Assembly (NCBI GenBank): GCA_964388435.1
Contig: CAYMAH010000021.1
Span: forward strand, 1 to 11,206
From: DTNV01 sp964388435
GTDB taxonomy: Archaea > Micrarchaeota > Micrarchaeia > Norongarragalinales > UBA8480
Direction: 5' to 3'
Length of the DNA: 11,206 nt
Part shown: piece after piece, positions 1 through 6,299 of the stretch
Numbering within the stretch: position 1 is the first letter of the stretch
How the letters are laid out: each line of letters begins with the position of its first letter
Notes under the pieces: generated by a model
What the model was told of the DNA's origin: nothing
The model's input: only the letters and a program-made list of their open reading frames with translations
The model's database searches: none
Program-made: the position numbers and the translations under genes

Positions 1-2
1 GA

Positions 3-587
3 AGCGTGGAAGAGCTGTTCTTCATTTTGAAAGAGAGCAAAAGCAAGAGACTCTATTTCAAGGGAGGCGAGCCGCTAATGCAGGGCAACGCGCTTCTTGA
101 ACTGTTCAAAGCGCTGAAAAGAGAAGGATTCTACATCAAGATAGAAACAAGCGGTTACTACGGGGAAGAGCTGAAATATTTACTGCCTTACCTTGACTGG
201 GTAGCGTTGGACGTTAAAGCCTCTTTGAACATAATCGACTTTGGAAAAGCCGGAGGGTTGCATGGAGACATTTTCCTTAGCGGGCTGCTGAAAAGCATCG
301 CCTTCCTTGAAAAGTTCCAGGGAGTCAAGGAAATAAGAACCACGATAATAAAGGGATTGAACGACAGCGAGGATGTCATCGAAGAGATTTCCAAATACGT
401 CAGGTTCTGCGACTTTTATATTCTGCAAGAATACAACCCTGAAAACAATCTGATTCCGGGTTGCGAAGGAGTGAGTTTGGAAAGAATGACAGAGCTTGGC
501 AAAAGCGCCAAAAAGAACGTGAAGAATGTTTGGCTAAGATTAAAAACAGGGGTGGAGGTTGAAGTTGAACCTGGACGAAACACTTGA
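3..587 (+). CDS. Radical SAM activating enzyme, NrdG/PflA-like (5' end outside window)
   Basis: Probable activase that makes the glycyl radical on anaerobic (class III) ribonucleotide reductase, using S-adenosylmethionine and a 4Fe-4S cluster. The gene is cut by the window edge: the frame is open to base 3, and the CxxxCxxC cluster motif expected near the N-terminus must lie upstream. Counting from the GTG at base 6, the visible part has the SAM-binding GGEP motif (residues 20-23), an ETSGYY strand, the DWVALDVKA segment, and the IRTTIIKGLND stretch typical of this branch. About 193 residues remain, fitting a family of roughly 230. The GTG at base 6 is unlikely to be the true start. The 3' end overlaps nucS by about 20 bases, so the two are probably co-transcribed. 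The family call is good, but the substrate (reductase versus another glycyl radical enzyme) cannot be fixed from here. Confidence 0.75.
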   Translation, partial: SVEELFFILKESKSKRLYFKGGEPLMQGNALLELFKALKREGFYIKIETSGYYGEELKYLLPYLDWVALDVKASLNIIDFGKAGGLHGDIFLSGLLKSIAFLEKFQGVKEIRTTIIKGLNDSEDVIEEISKYVRFCDFYILQEYNPENNLIPGCEGVSLERMTELGKSAKKNVKNVWLRLKTGVEVEVEPGRNT

Positions 588-1311
588 AGTAATAAAAGAA
601 GGTTTAAACAAAAAGCTAATTCTTGTGGTTGGAAACTGCAGGGTCAGGTACGACGGTAGGGCAACTTCAAAGCTTTCTAAGGGAGATCGTTTGTTGATAA
701 TTAAAAAAGACGGGACGTTTCTGGTTCATCAAAACAAGGGAATGACGGCTATTAACTATCAGGGGCCTGGAAGCGTTGTAAATGCAGAGCTTAAGGAAAA
801 TTTTCTTAAAGTTAAGTCTGAAAGAAGGGGAAAGCTTAAAGAGAAGATCGAAGTTGATTTTTTTCACGTTGATTTTGCAAGCGGTTTTGATTTGACCGAT
901 GACGAGCAGATATCGGTTTACGGGAGCGAGAAGGATTTAAGCAATCTTCTTCTTCAGGATTTAAATTTAATAGAACCCGGCCTTACCCCGCTTAAGCAGG
1001 AAAGCTCTTCTTCAAAAGGAAGAATGGACATTCTCGCAGAAGATGCTAATGGAAAATTGGTTGTTATTGAATTGAAAAGGAGAAAAGCAGAGTTTTCTGC
1101 TGTCACCCAACTCAAGAGATATGTTGAAGAAATGGAAAAGAGAAAAAACAAAAAAGTCAGAGGAGTTTTGTGCGCTCCGGGAATTTCTAAAAACGCTCTA
1201 AGCATGCTGGAAAAAATGGGCCTAGAATTTTCTAATCTCTCTTATGAAATACGGGAGAACGTTAAAATCAAGGGCTTGGAGAAAAAACAGAAAACTCTAG
1301 ACTTTTACTGA
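565..1311 (+). CDS. nucS: Endonuclease NucS / EndoMS
   Basis: Mismatch- and flap-acting DNA endonuclease of archaea and actinobacteria; in archaea it works with the PCNA clamp. The N-terminal DNA-binding half contains VGNCRVRYDGRA and the DGTFLVHQNKG segment. The C-terminal RecB-like nuclease half has the catalytic series GRMDIL (Asp155), IELKRR (Glu169, Lys171) and QLKRY (Gln182), counted from base 565. The protein ends in QKTLDFY (residues 242-248), a PCNA-interacting PIP box at the extreme C-terminus as in Pyrococcus NucS. Length of about 248 residues is normal. Start choice: GGAGGT at 554-559 directly abuts a TTG at 559 but sits 5 bases before the TTG at 565, so 565 is favoured; 559 would add two residues. 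It overlaps the upstream radical SAM gene, which suggests one transcript. Confidence is high because both motifs and tail match. Confidence 0.92.
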   Translation: MNLDETLEVIKEGLNKKLILVVGNCRVRYDGRATSKLSKGDRLLIIKKDGTFLVHQNKGMTAINYQGPGSVVNAELKENFLKVKSERRGKLKEKIEVDFFHVDFASGFDLTDDEQISVYGSEKDLSNLLLQDLNLIEPGLTPLKQESSSSKGRMDILAEDANGKLVVIELKRRKAEFSAVTQLKRYVEEMEKRKNKKVRGVLCAPGISKNALSMLEKMGLEFSNLSYEIRENVKIKGLEKKQKTLDFY

Positions 1312-1356
1312 ACGTTTGATTTTCATTACATTTAAAGCAAGTCAGTGAACTGTGTT

Positions 1357-1560
1357 TTAAGTTTGGTTGTTTTTAAGCATCAACTCGAACATTTCAGTCT
1401 GCCCTGAAACAAATCCAGTCCAAATAATAACACTGCCGGTATCTTGAAAATCTGCAATTAATGGAAATATTAGAAATAAAGCTAAAAGCGAGAAGAAAAA
1501 CCCCGTTTTAACATGATAGGCGTATTTTCCCAAAACCGAGCCTTGTTTTTGCTTTGCCAT
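1357..1560 (-). CDS. Small membrane protein, unknown function
   Basis: Not recognised. The 67-residue product has a basic N-terminus (MAKQKQ), one clear hydrophobic segment at about residues 20-37, and a weaker one at about 43-52, so it is probably membrane-bound. An AAAGGA ribosome-site-like stretch lies just before the ATG, and a TATA-like run at 1587-1603 lies about 30-40 bases upstream, shared with the opposite strand. It stands convergent to nucS and divergent from the aroB relic. No catalytic motif is visible. Its reality rests on the start context, the membrane segment and the lack of any competing gene in this interval. Confidence 0.5.
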   Translation of the reverse strand: MAKQKQGSVLGKYAYHVKTGFFFSLLALFLIFPLIADFQDTGSVIIWTGFVSGQTEMFELMLKNNQT

Positions 1561-1586
1561 TTTCCTTTGACTTTATTCTCGATTGA

Positions 1587-1603
1587 TTATAATATATTTT
1601 ATT
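1587..1603. promoter_or_regulatory. TATA-like box between divergent genes
   Basis: A run of only A and T (TTATAATATATTTTATT) lies between the small minus-strand membrane gene (ATG at 1560) and the aroB relic (ATG at 1649). It is near-symmetric and could bind TBP for either direction. Spacing fits a short leader on the minus strand and a leader of about 20-30 bases on the plus strand. This is inferred from position and composition only. Confidence 0.35.
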
Positions 1604-1648
1604 GAATGCAAGCAAGGTTTTAAATTCTTTGTCTGCGTGAAGTTTTTA

Positions 1649-2237
1649 ATGAATGAAGTTAAAGTCGCGGGAAAAACAGGAGATTGTGACTTGCTAATTG
1701 GAGAATCAATAAGAAAAGCTGGAAGACTCATTAAAAATGAAAAAATCTTAATTATAACCGACGAGAACGTTAGAACATTTCATGAAGAGTCTTTTCCAAA
1801 AGGAGAGGTTATTGAAATTGGCTTAGGAGAGAAATCAAAAACTCTTGACACTGTTCAAAAGATATATGAGAAAATGCTTGAACTTGAATTGGGCGGGAAT
1901 TGGTTTTTGCTTGGCATCGGGGAGGGAATTGTCTGCGACGTTACTGGTTTTACCGCTTCCACTTACCTTCGCGGCTTGAAATTTGGTTTTGTCCCTTCGA
2001 CACTTCTTGCTCAAGTTGACGCCAGCATTGGAGGAAAAAATGGCGTTAATTTTAAGGAGTATAAAAATATTATTGGAGGTATCAAACAACCAGAGTTCCG
2101 CGTTTCTGATTTTGAGTTGCTGAAAACTCTGCCTGAAAAAGAAGTGAAGAATGGTTTTGCTGGAAGGGATTGGAAGCACCAGAATAGTTGAAATTCCAAT
2201 AAAAGATTTAAATGAAGTTTTGATTAAAAATCAATGA
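1649..2237 (+). pseudogene. aroB: 3-dehydroquinate synthase relic with internal deletion and frameshift
   Basis: DHQ synthase converts DAHP to 3-dehydroquinate in the shikimate pathway. Bases 1649-2162 encode about 171 residues that match its N-terminal NAD-binding half: DVTGFTASTYLRGLKFG, FVPSTLLAQVDASIGGKNGVN and the LPEKEVKNGFA segment. In working enzymes the last is followed by the metal-binding Glu and a C-terminal metal domain; here the frame runs into about nine unrelated residues and stops at 2191. In the next frame, 2163-2237 reads EGIGSTRIVEIPIKDLNEVL and stops, resembling the normal C-terminal end. About 150 central residues appear deleted, with a one-base shift at the join near 2158-2166. 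The usual glycine-rich GGGxxxD motif reads GIGEGIVCD, with Glu replacing a Gly. The gene cannot make an active enzyme. A TTG at 1583 is in frame upstream, but homology begins near the ATG at 1649. Confidence 0.85.
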
Positions 2238-2252
2238 AAAAAGGTGATTTTT

Positions 2253-2705
2253 ATGGAAGATGGAGAAGAAATTAAAAAATCGCTTGAAAAGGATAAGGGA
2301 GGGGTGATTGTCAATCTGATCAGCGGGCTTTTCATTGAAAACAACAAAGTGCTTTTGCTGAAAAGAAGCCCGGAAAGCAATTACGGCGCCAACGCGTGGC
2401 AATTTCCCGAGGGAAAGATGAAGTTTGGGGAAACTCCCATTCAAACTTTGGAACGGGAGGTTAAGGAAGAGCTTGACATTGAAATTTCAAACCCCGAATT
2501 GTTTGACGTTTCCACCGGAATGATTGAGGTCAAAGGAGCGAAAATACATGTGGTGAGAATAGCATACAAAGCTAAGTTAAATGGAAAAAATTTCAAGCTG
2601 AGCAGCGAAAACACTGATTTTAGATGGGTCAACTTAAACGAGGTAACAAAAATGAAATTAGTGATAGGTGCTCAAGAGCTTATCAAAAAAATATTGAAAA
2701 ATTAA
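2253..2705 (+). CDS. NUDIX hydrolase
   Basis: Hydrolyses a nucleoside diphosphate linked to another group; the exact substrate is unknown. The NUDIX box spans residues 54-76 counted from the ATG at 2253: Gly54, Glu60, then REVKEELDI with Arg68, Glu69, Glu72 and Glu73 as metal-binding/catalytic residues. The Gly normally found in EExG is Asp75, a tolerated change. The preceding NAWQFPEG and following FRWVNLNEV segments are typical of MutT/ADP-sugar-type members. Length of 150 residues is normal. A GGTG at 2243-2246 lies 6 bases before the ATG, favouring it over the in-frame GTG at 2244. It sits 15 bases after the aroB relic and is convergent with topA. Confidence 0.88.
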   Translation: MEDGEEIKKSLEKDKGGVIVNLISGLFIENNKVLLLKRSPESNYGANAWQFPEGKMKFGETPIQTLEREVKEELDIEISNPELFDVSTGMIEVKGAKIHVVRIAYKAKLNGKNFKLSSENTDFRWVNLNEVTKMKLVIGAQELIKKILKN

Positions 2706-2730
2706 AGAATGTTAAAACTTACTTTAAAGT

Positions 2731-4779
2731 TTAAAGAGGTTTTTTGGGAAGGGAAGCGGTTGAGTCTTGAACAACCGACTTTGGTTTCCAGTTTTCTTTG
2801 GTTTTGCACTTAGGGTCCAAACACATCGTGAATGTTTTTTTTCCTTTTCTCTTAACCGTTACCATTGGAGTGTGACACTGCGGGCAAACCTTCCCGTTCG
2901 GCGCTACAATCGAATCCCTTGGCAAAGGATAGGTTATCTTGCACGTTGGATAGTTCGAGCAGCCCACAAAATAACCGTAAATGCTCTTTTTTATTGTTAA
3001 ATCGCCGCCGCAAGAACACTTTCCAAGAATGTTCTTATTGCTTTTCGTGATGTTCAACTGCTGTATCAACTCTTTTCCTATTTCCATCTCATTTTTCTTG
3101 AACTGGTCTGAAAGTTTTACCAACAATTCTCTAGCATCTTTAAGAACATCTTCGCTTTTTTTCTCTCCATCTTGTATTAAATCCATTTCCTCCTCGAATT
3201 TCTTTGTTAGTTTTTCGCTTAAAATTTCAGAAGAATGCTTATTTAAAACATTGAAAACGCCCATTCCAAAGGGAGTGACTGAAATGCTCTTTTTCCCTTC
3301 AATGTAACCTCTTGAATATAGAGTTTCAAGGATTTCGGCTCTAGTGGCTTTTGTTCCAAGATTTATATTTTCAAGTTTTTTAACTATGCTTGCCGGAGAA
3401 TACCTTGATGGCGGTTCGGTTTGTTTGCTTTCCAACTCTATTTTTTCCGGCTTGACTCTTTCCCCCTTTTTGAAATCAAGTTCCTTTTCTTCCAGCTTAA
3501 GATATTGGTAAATTTCAAACCAACCTTTTTCAAGAGTTTTCCCAGCCTCTGCGTTGAACTTTTCACCGCCTAAATTTACCGATACGTTTCTTATCATTCT
3601 TTTCGCGGGGGTTGAAAATGTTGAGAGAAATCTTCTTGTTATCAAATCGTAGAGTTTTCTTTGATCTGTCTGTAGGTTTCCGGGTTTGTTTCCGGTGGGA
3701 TGAATGGCGGGGTGCGCCGGATCTTCCTTGAGCCCTTCATGTGGCTTGGTTTTTCCCTTCAGCAATTCAATGCTTTTTTTATAATCCTCTTGTTCCGAGA
3801 GATTTTGAATTATTTTTTTAAGGTTTAACTGCTCCGGCAGTTTTTGAGAGGAAGTTCTTGGATAAGAAGTTAACGCCTGCTCATAGAGATTCTGGGCTAG
3901 TTTTAGCGTTTGGCTTGGAGTAAAACCAAAATATCTGTAGGCTTCAACCTGAAGAGAAGTCAAGTCAAAGGGGAACGGCGGGTTTTGAGAGTGGGTTTTG
4001 TCTTCGACCTCTTCAACTATTCCAGTAGAGTTGCTTTTTTGTTCTATTTTTTTTGCATCCTCCTCCGTTTCTATTCTGCCCTTCTCATGATTGAATTTAT
4101 TATTTTTGATTGTTGCCGTAACCTGCCAGTAGGGAGTGGGCTTGAAAGATTGAATGTCTTTTTCCTTTTCGGCAAGGATTTTAAGAGTTGGACCCTGCAC
4201 TCTTCCAACACTTAGAATTTTGAATGTTCCCGCCTTTTGTATTGAACTCATCAACGCTCTGCTGAAACTCAAACCCCACATTAAATCAAGGTAGTGCCTT
4301 GTTCTCCCGGCTTCCTTAACTTCGTTTAATAGTGATGAAAGCGGGTGAAGAAAAGCCTCTAGTAAATCTTCTTTGGTTAAAGTGGAGAATTTCATTCTCT
4401 TGGCTTTTTTTGAGTTGCAGGCGAATTCTATTATATTTGCAGCTATAACTTCTCCTTCAACATCAAAGTCAGTTGCAGCTATGAACTCGCTTGCCTGAAC
4501 AGCTAGTTTTTTAATAGTTGTTAGATACTGCTTTGTGTAGGCCGAGTTTTTGTTGGTTTCATACGAAGGTTTCCACTCGGCATTCAAAACAGGATACCCG
4601 GACTTAACGGTTGGCTGAAGTCCATACAAGTGGCCAACCGCCGGAACTATTAAGATTTTCTCCCCTTTTCTCTCCACTTCATAGTAAGAACCCCCATCGG
4701 TTTTTTTGGTTATTTTCTCTCCTATGGCCTCAGCTATCTTTTCAGCCGAGTTTGGCTTTTCTGCTATTATCAATTTCAT
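2731..4779 (-). CDS. topA: DNA topoisomerase IA (archaeal TopA)
   Basis: Relaxes negatively supercoiled DNA by transient single-strand cleavage through a 5'-phosphotyrosine link. The TOPRIM domain begins with LIIAEKPNSAEKIA and holds the metal-binding TDFDVEGE motif (Asp104, Asp106, Glu110). The catalytic tyrosine is Tyr306 in ALTSYPRTSSQ, followed by AHPAIHPTG (residues 355-363). The C-terminus carries two zinc-ribbon units: Cys588, Cys590, Cys607, Cys613, and Cys632, Cys635, Cys653, Cys658. Length is 682 residues, complete, as usual for the archaeal form; there is no helicase domain, so it is not reverse gyrase. Its ATG is 5 bases after the stop of the upstream phosphatidyltransferase, so the pair is probably one operon. 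Only a weak GAG ribosome-site-like match is seen. Confidence 0.95.
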   Translation of the reverse strand: MKLIIAEKPNSAEKIAEAIGEKITKKTDGGSYYEVERKGEKILIVPAVGHLYGLQPTVKSGYPVLNAEWKPSYETNKNSAYTKQYLTTIKKLAVQASEFIAATDFDVEGEVIAANIIEFACNSKKAKRMKFSTLTKEDLLEAFLHPLSSLLNEVKEAGRTRHYLDLMWGLSFSRALMSSIQKAGTFKILSVGRVQGPTLKILAEKEKDIQSFKPTPYWQVTATIKNNKFNHEKGRIETEEDAKKIEQKSNSTGIVEEVEDKTHSQNPPFPFDLTSLQVEAYRYFGFTPSQTLKLAQNLYEQALTSYPRTSSQKLPEQLNLKKIIQNLSEQEDYKKSIELLKGKTKPHEGLKEDPAHPAIHPTGNKPGNLQTDQRKLYDLITRRFLSTFSTPAKRMIRNVSVNLGGEKFNAEAGKTLEKGWFEIYQYLKLEEKELDFKKGERVKPEKIELESKQTEPPSRYSPASIVKKLENINLGTKATRAEILETLYSRGYIEGKKSISVTPFGMGVFNVLNKHSSEILSEKLTKKFEEEMDLIQDGEKKSEDVLKDARELLVKLSDQFKKNEMEIGKELIQQLNITKSNKNILGKCSCGGDLTIKKSIYGYFVGCSNYPTCKITYPLPRDSIVAPNGKVCPQCHTPMVTVKRKGKKTFTMCLDPKCKTKENWKPKSVVQDSTASLPKKPL

Positions 4780-4784
4780 TTCGC

Positions 4785-5255
4785 TCAGATTTTTTTGATT
4801 TTAACATTACTCGTCATTAAAAAACCAGTGGCAAGCAAAACTATTATAGTTAGGAGCGGATTGTTTAATAAAAATACTGCCAGCACTAACAACGCCGCCA
4901 AGGGGGAGGGCAAACCGAAAAACACTCCCTTTTCCTTTTGAACATTGAATTTAGCCAGCCTTACAAGCCCATTGCAAATATAGAAAATTAAAGCCATTAA
5001 AATTAAAATGCCCGGACTGAAAACATAAATTATAACCGCGGGGGTTAGGACAAATGAAACCACATCAGATAAAGAATCCAGCTCTTTTCCAAAAGAATCT
5101 GGTTTGGTTTCTCTCGCGAACCTCCCGTCTAGAAAATCAAAAATCAAAGCGGGAATTATGTAGAGAGGGGCAATTCGATTTCCCTGCAATGCAAGAATTA
5201 TTCCTAAAAAACCGGTTATTCCATTTAACAGGGTTATATAATCTTTGAGTTCCAT
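4785..5255 (-). CDS. CDP-alcohol phosphatidyltransferase, archaetidylserine synthase type
   Basis: Integral membrane enzyme that joins a CDP-activated lipid to an alcohol, probably CDP-archaeol plus L-serine in an archaeon. The family signature is complete: Asp40, Asp43-Gly44, Ala47-Arg48, Gly56, Asp60 and Asp64, within LIFDFLDGRFAR and FGKELDSLSDVVSF. The FGxxxDSLxDxxSF wording is characteristic of the phosphatidylserine synthase (PssA) branch rather than the glycerol- or inositol-phosphate branches. Several hydrophobic segments follow, at about residues 12-24, 66-78, 81-95 and 118-146. It has 156 residues, short but normal for archaeal forms. It is first in an operon with topA and divergent from the tRNA gene, with a TTTAAA box about 29 bases before its ATG. 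Confidence 0.85.
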   Translation of the reverse strand: MELKDYITLLNGITGFLGIILALQGNRIAPLYIIPALIFDFLDGRFARETKPDSFGKELDSLSDVVSFVLTPAVIIYVFSPGILILMALIFYICNGLVRLAKFNVQKEKGVFFGLPSPLAALLVLAVFLLNNPLLTIIVLLATGFLMTSNVKIKKI

Positions 5256-5278
5256 TATTGAACTTTTTATAAAAAGGT

Positions 5279-5288
5279 ATTTTAAAGG
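5279..5288. promoter_or_regulatory. Shared TATA-like box (phosphatidyltransferase gene / tRNA gene)
   Basis: The symmetric ATTTTAAAGG box is centred about 29 bases before the minus-strand ATG at 5255 and about 28 bases before the first base of the plus-strand tRNA at 5312. Both spacings fit archaeal TBP-dependent initiation with little or no leader. A second AT-rich stretch (TTTATAAAA) at 5266-5274 lies too close to the ATG to serve a leaderless start. This is positional inference. Confidence 0.4.
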
Positions 5289-5342
5289 TTTTTGAACAAA
5301 ATATCTTAAATGGACCTGTAACTCAGCCTGGTTAGAGTGCCA

Positions 5343-5363
5343 AGGTTTTGCGAAACCGCACTT
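5343..5363 (+). other. tRNA intron 1 (position 29/30, 21 nt)
   Basis: A bulge-helix-bulge is visible. Outer pairs are AGA (5334-5336) with UCU (5365-5367). The four-pair central helix is GUGC (5337-5340) with GCAC (5358-5361). The 3-nt bulges are CAA (5341-5343) and UUG (5362-5364). The inner helix is GGUUU (5344-5348) with AAACC (5353-5357), closed by a UGCG loop. Cutting after the second base of each bulge removes exactly 5343-5363. The intron lies inside the anticodon stem, and its central helix borrows the 3' half of the D stem. Confidence 0.88.
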
Positions 5364-5371
5364 GTCTTATA

Positions 5372-5410
5372 CGACTTTCAAAGATTTTTCGTGCTTTGAA
5401 GGGCTAGGCT
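5372..5410 (+). other. tRNA intron 2 (canonical position 37/38, 39 nt)
   Basis: The outer helix is the anticodon stem (positions 27-31 with 39-43). The central helix is CUUA (5366-5369) with UAGG (5405-5408), including one U-G pair. The bulges are UAC (5370-5372) and CUA (5409-5411). The inner helix pairs 5373-5383 with 5394-5404, with one A-G mismatch and one G-U pair. Cutting after the second base of each bulge releases 5372-5410 and leaves A37 joined to A38. Confidence 0.9.
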
Positions 5411-5446
5411 AACTGGAAGTCCGGGGTTCAAATCCCCGCAGGTCCA

Positions 5447-5461
5447 CTTTATTTGCTTTTT
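5447..5461 (+). terminator. T-rich stretch after the tRNA
   Basis: CTTTATTTGCTTTTT follows the tRNA directly, ending in five T residues. Archaeal RNA polymerase stops at such oligo-T runs without a hairpin. Assigned by position and composition only. Confidence 0.4.
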
Positions 5462-5478
5462 AAAAAATAAATATAGTT

Positions 5479-5487
5479 TTTTAAATA
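5479..5487 (+). promoter_or_regulatory. TATA-like box before the repeat-protein gene
   Basis: TTTTAAATA is centred about 27 bases upstream of the ATG at 5510, the distance expected for a leaderless archaeal transcript. No well-spaced Shine-Dalgarno is present (GGA lies one base before the ATG), which fits leaderless initiation. Confidence 0.4.
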
Positions 5488-5509
5488 TTATCAAACACTA
5501 AGAAAGGAC

Positions 5510-5890
5510 ATGAGAAAATCGGCATTCGAAAAAATGAGTTTACAAGAAAAAATAAAAATCGCTAGAAAACCTGAAACGGATACCAACACACTAAGGCAGC
5601 TTTACAAAGAAAACAACACTCAAATAAACATACGAATTTCACATCATAAAAACTCTGACGAAGACATTTTAGATAAACTCTCAAATGAAAAAGATGAAAG
5701 CATTAAATCGGGAGTTGCAGGGAATATTAACACCAGTGAAAAAACAATTAGAAAACTTTCCAAAGAAAACAACGAGATGGTATTATGGGAGTTGATAAAA
5801 AACCCTCAAACTCCGAAAGAGATTGTTGAAAAATTCAAAAACCATAGGATTCTAGGCGAAATCGCACGCAAAAAACTCAAATCAGCATAA
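5510..5890 (+). CDS. Small LRV-like helical repeat protein (four 26-residue units)
   Basis: The protein consists almost wholly of four repeats starting at residues 21, 47, 73 and 99, an exact 26-residue period. Each unit runs: polar turn with Thr/Ser-Pro/Glu (for example NTSEKTI, QTPKEIV), a helix with Leu (RKLSKENN, DKLSNEKD), then a second helix ending in Asn. This resembles the leucine-rich-repeat-variant (LRV) family of alpha/3-10 solenoids, which usually serve protein binding. The N-terminal 4Fe-4S domain of classic LRV proteins is absent: there is no cysteine. At 126 residues it is short. It stands alone, downstream of the tRNA and convergent with the methyltransferase relic. An alternative start is the ATG at 5534. 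The repeat is clear; the function is unknown. Confidence 0.75.
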   Translation: MRKSAFEKMSLQEKIKIARKPETDTNTLRQLYKENNTQINIRISHHKNSDEDILDKLSNEKDESIKSGVAGNINTSEKTIRKLSKENNEMVLWELIKNPQTPKEIVEKFKNHRILGEIARKKLKSA

Positions 5891-5899
5891 CCTTAAAAA

Positions 5900-6294
5900 T
5901 TAGATGGTTTTAAGTTTTCTTTCAATCTCCTTAATCAATTTTCTTGTAAATTCTATCTTTTTGTAATTGATTACTCGGGTAATTATTACCGCGTCAAAAA
6001 AACCATTCTTGTAAGGAAGTTTCTTGTAAACGTCTCCAACCTTTAAATCAGCTTTTAACCATTCTTTCGATGTTTTCAAGCCGTATTCTGAAATGTCAAT
6101 CCCATAAACGTCGAAACCGCTCTTTGCAAAATAGACTGGATTTCTTCCAATTCCACGGCAAGGGTCGAGAATTCTCTTTATATTTTCCTTCCTGAAACTT
6201 GTTTTAATTTCAAGAATTTCTTTTGGTTGGTTTTAAAAAACCTGCCTTTATTCTTAAAAACCTTGTCCCAGGCTTTTCTATTGCTTTTAATCAT
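5900..6294 (-). pseudogene. SAM-dependent methyltransferase relic (frameshifted, C-terminally truncated)
   Basis: Starting from ATG at 6294, the frame reads MIKSNRKAWDKVFKNKGRFF and then loses register near 6225-6240, at a T6/A4 run. From there to 5900 another frame reads KEILEI, then ILDPCRGIGRNPVYFAKSGF, DVYGIDISEYGLK, VGDVYKKLPYKNGFFDAVI and KLIKEIERKL before TAA. This order matches class I methyltransferases: glycine-rich SAM loop, acidic DVYGIDIS strand end, the GD and FFDAV strands. The glycine loop, normally LDLGCGTGRH, is LDPCRGIGRN. The product stops where family members continue with a Pro-Gly-Gly turn and about 60 more residues. A single reading cannot span it, so it is most likely a decaying gene, though a base-call error could explain the first shift. 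It begins 5 bases after icd, as if part of that operon. Confidence 0.8.
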
Positions 6295-6299
6295 TAATG

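Larger units (their letters stand above)
5312..5446 (+). tRNA. tRNA-Ile (anticodon UAU), with two introns
   Basis: Exons 5312-5342, 5364-5371 and 5411-5446 join into a 75-nt tRNA. The acceptor stem GGACCUG (5312-5318) pairs with CAGGUCC (5439-5445), followed by discriminator A5446; CCA is not encoded. The D stem is ACUC (5321-5324) with GAGU (5335-5338). The T arm is CGGGG-UUCAAAU-CCCCG (5422-5438). After splicing, positions 27-31 (CCA from exon 1, GU from exon 2) pair perfectly with ACUGG (5412-5416). The anticodon loop is CUUAUAA, with U33, anticodon UAU at 5368-5370 and A37; the variable loop is AAGUC. A37 and U33 fit an AUA-reading isoleucine tRNA. Without removing both introns, no acceptable anticodon stem forms. 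Identity is from the anticodon plus resemblance of the body to archaeal tRNA-Ile; synthetase recognition was not tested. Confidence 0.9.

Noticed and set aside
1583..1648. Extension of the aroB relic upstream to the TTG at 1583
   Set aside because: These codons (IIIYFIECKQGFKF...) lie in the AT-rich promoter region and do not resemble the family; the ATG at 1649 starts the homologous part.
2767..3307. Plus-strand frames opposite topA
   Set aside because: They overlap the zinc-ribbon and C-terminal codons of topA and show no independent signals.
5340..5351. Reading the tRNA as tRNA-Lys(UUU) with loop GUUUUGC, or as a single-intron tRNA
   Set aside because: The stem CCAAG does not pair with ACUGG at two of five positions, and no BHB supports that cut. 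The two-intron solution pairs fully.
5312..5446. A type II (Leu/Ser) tRNA with a long variable arm
   Set aside because: The extra bases form two bulge-helix-bulge hairpins, not a variable arm, and the spliced variable loop is five bases.
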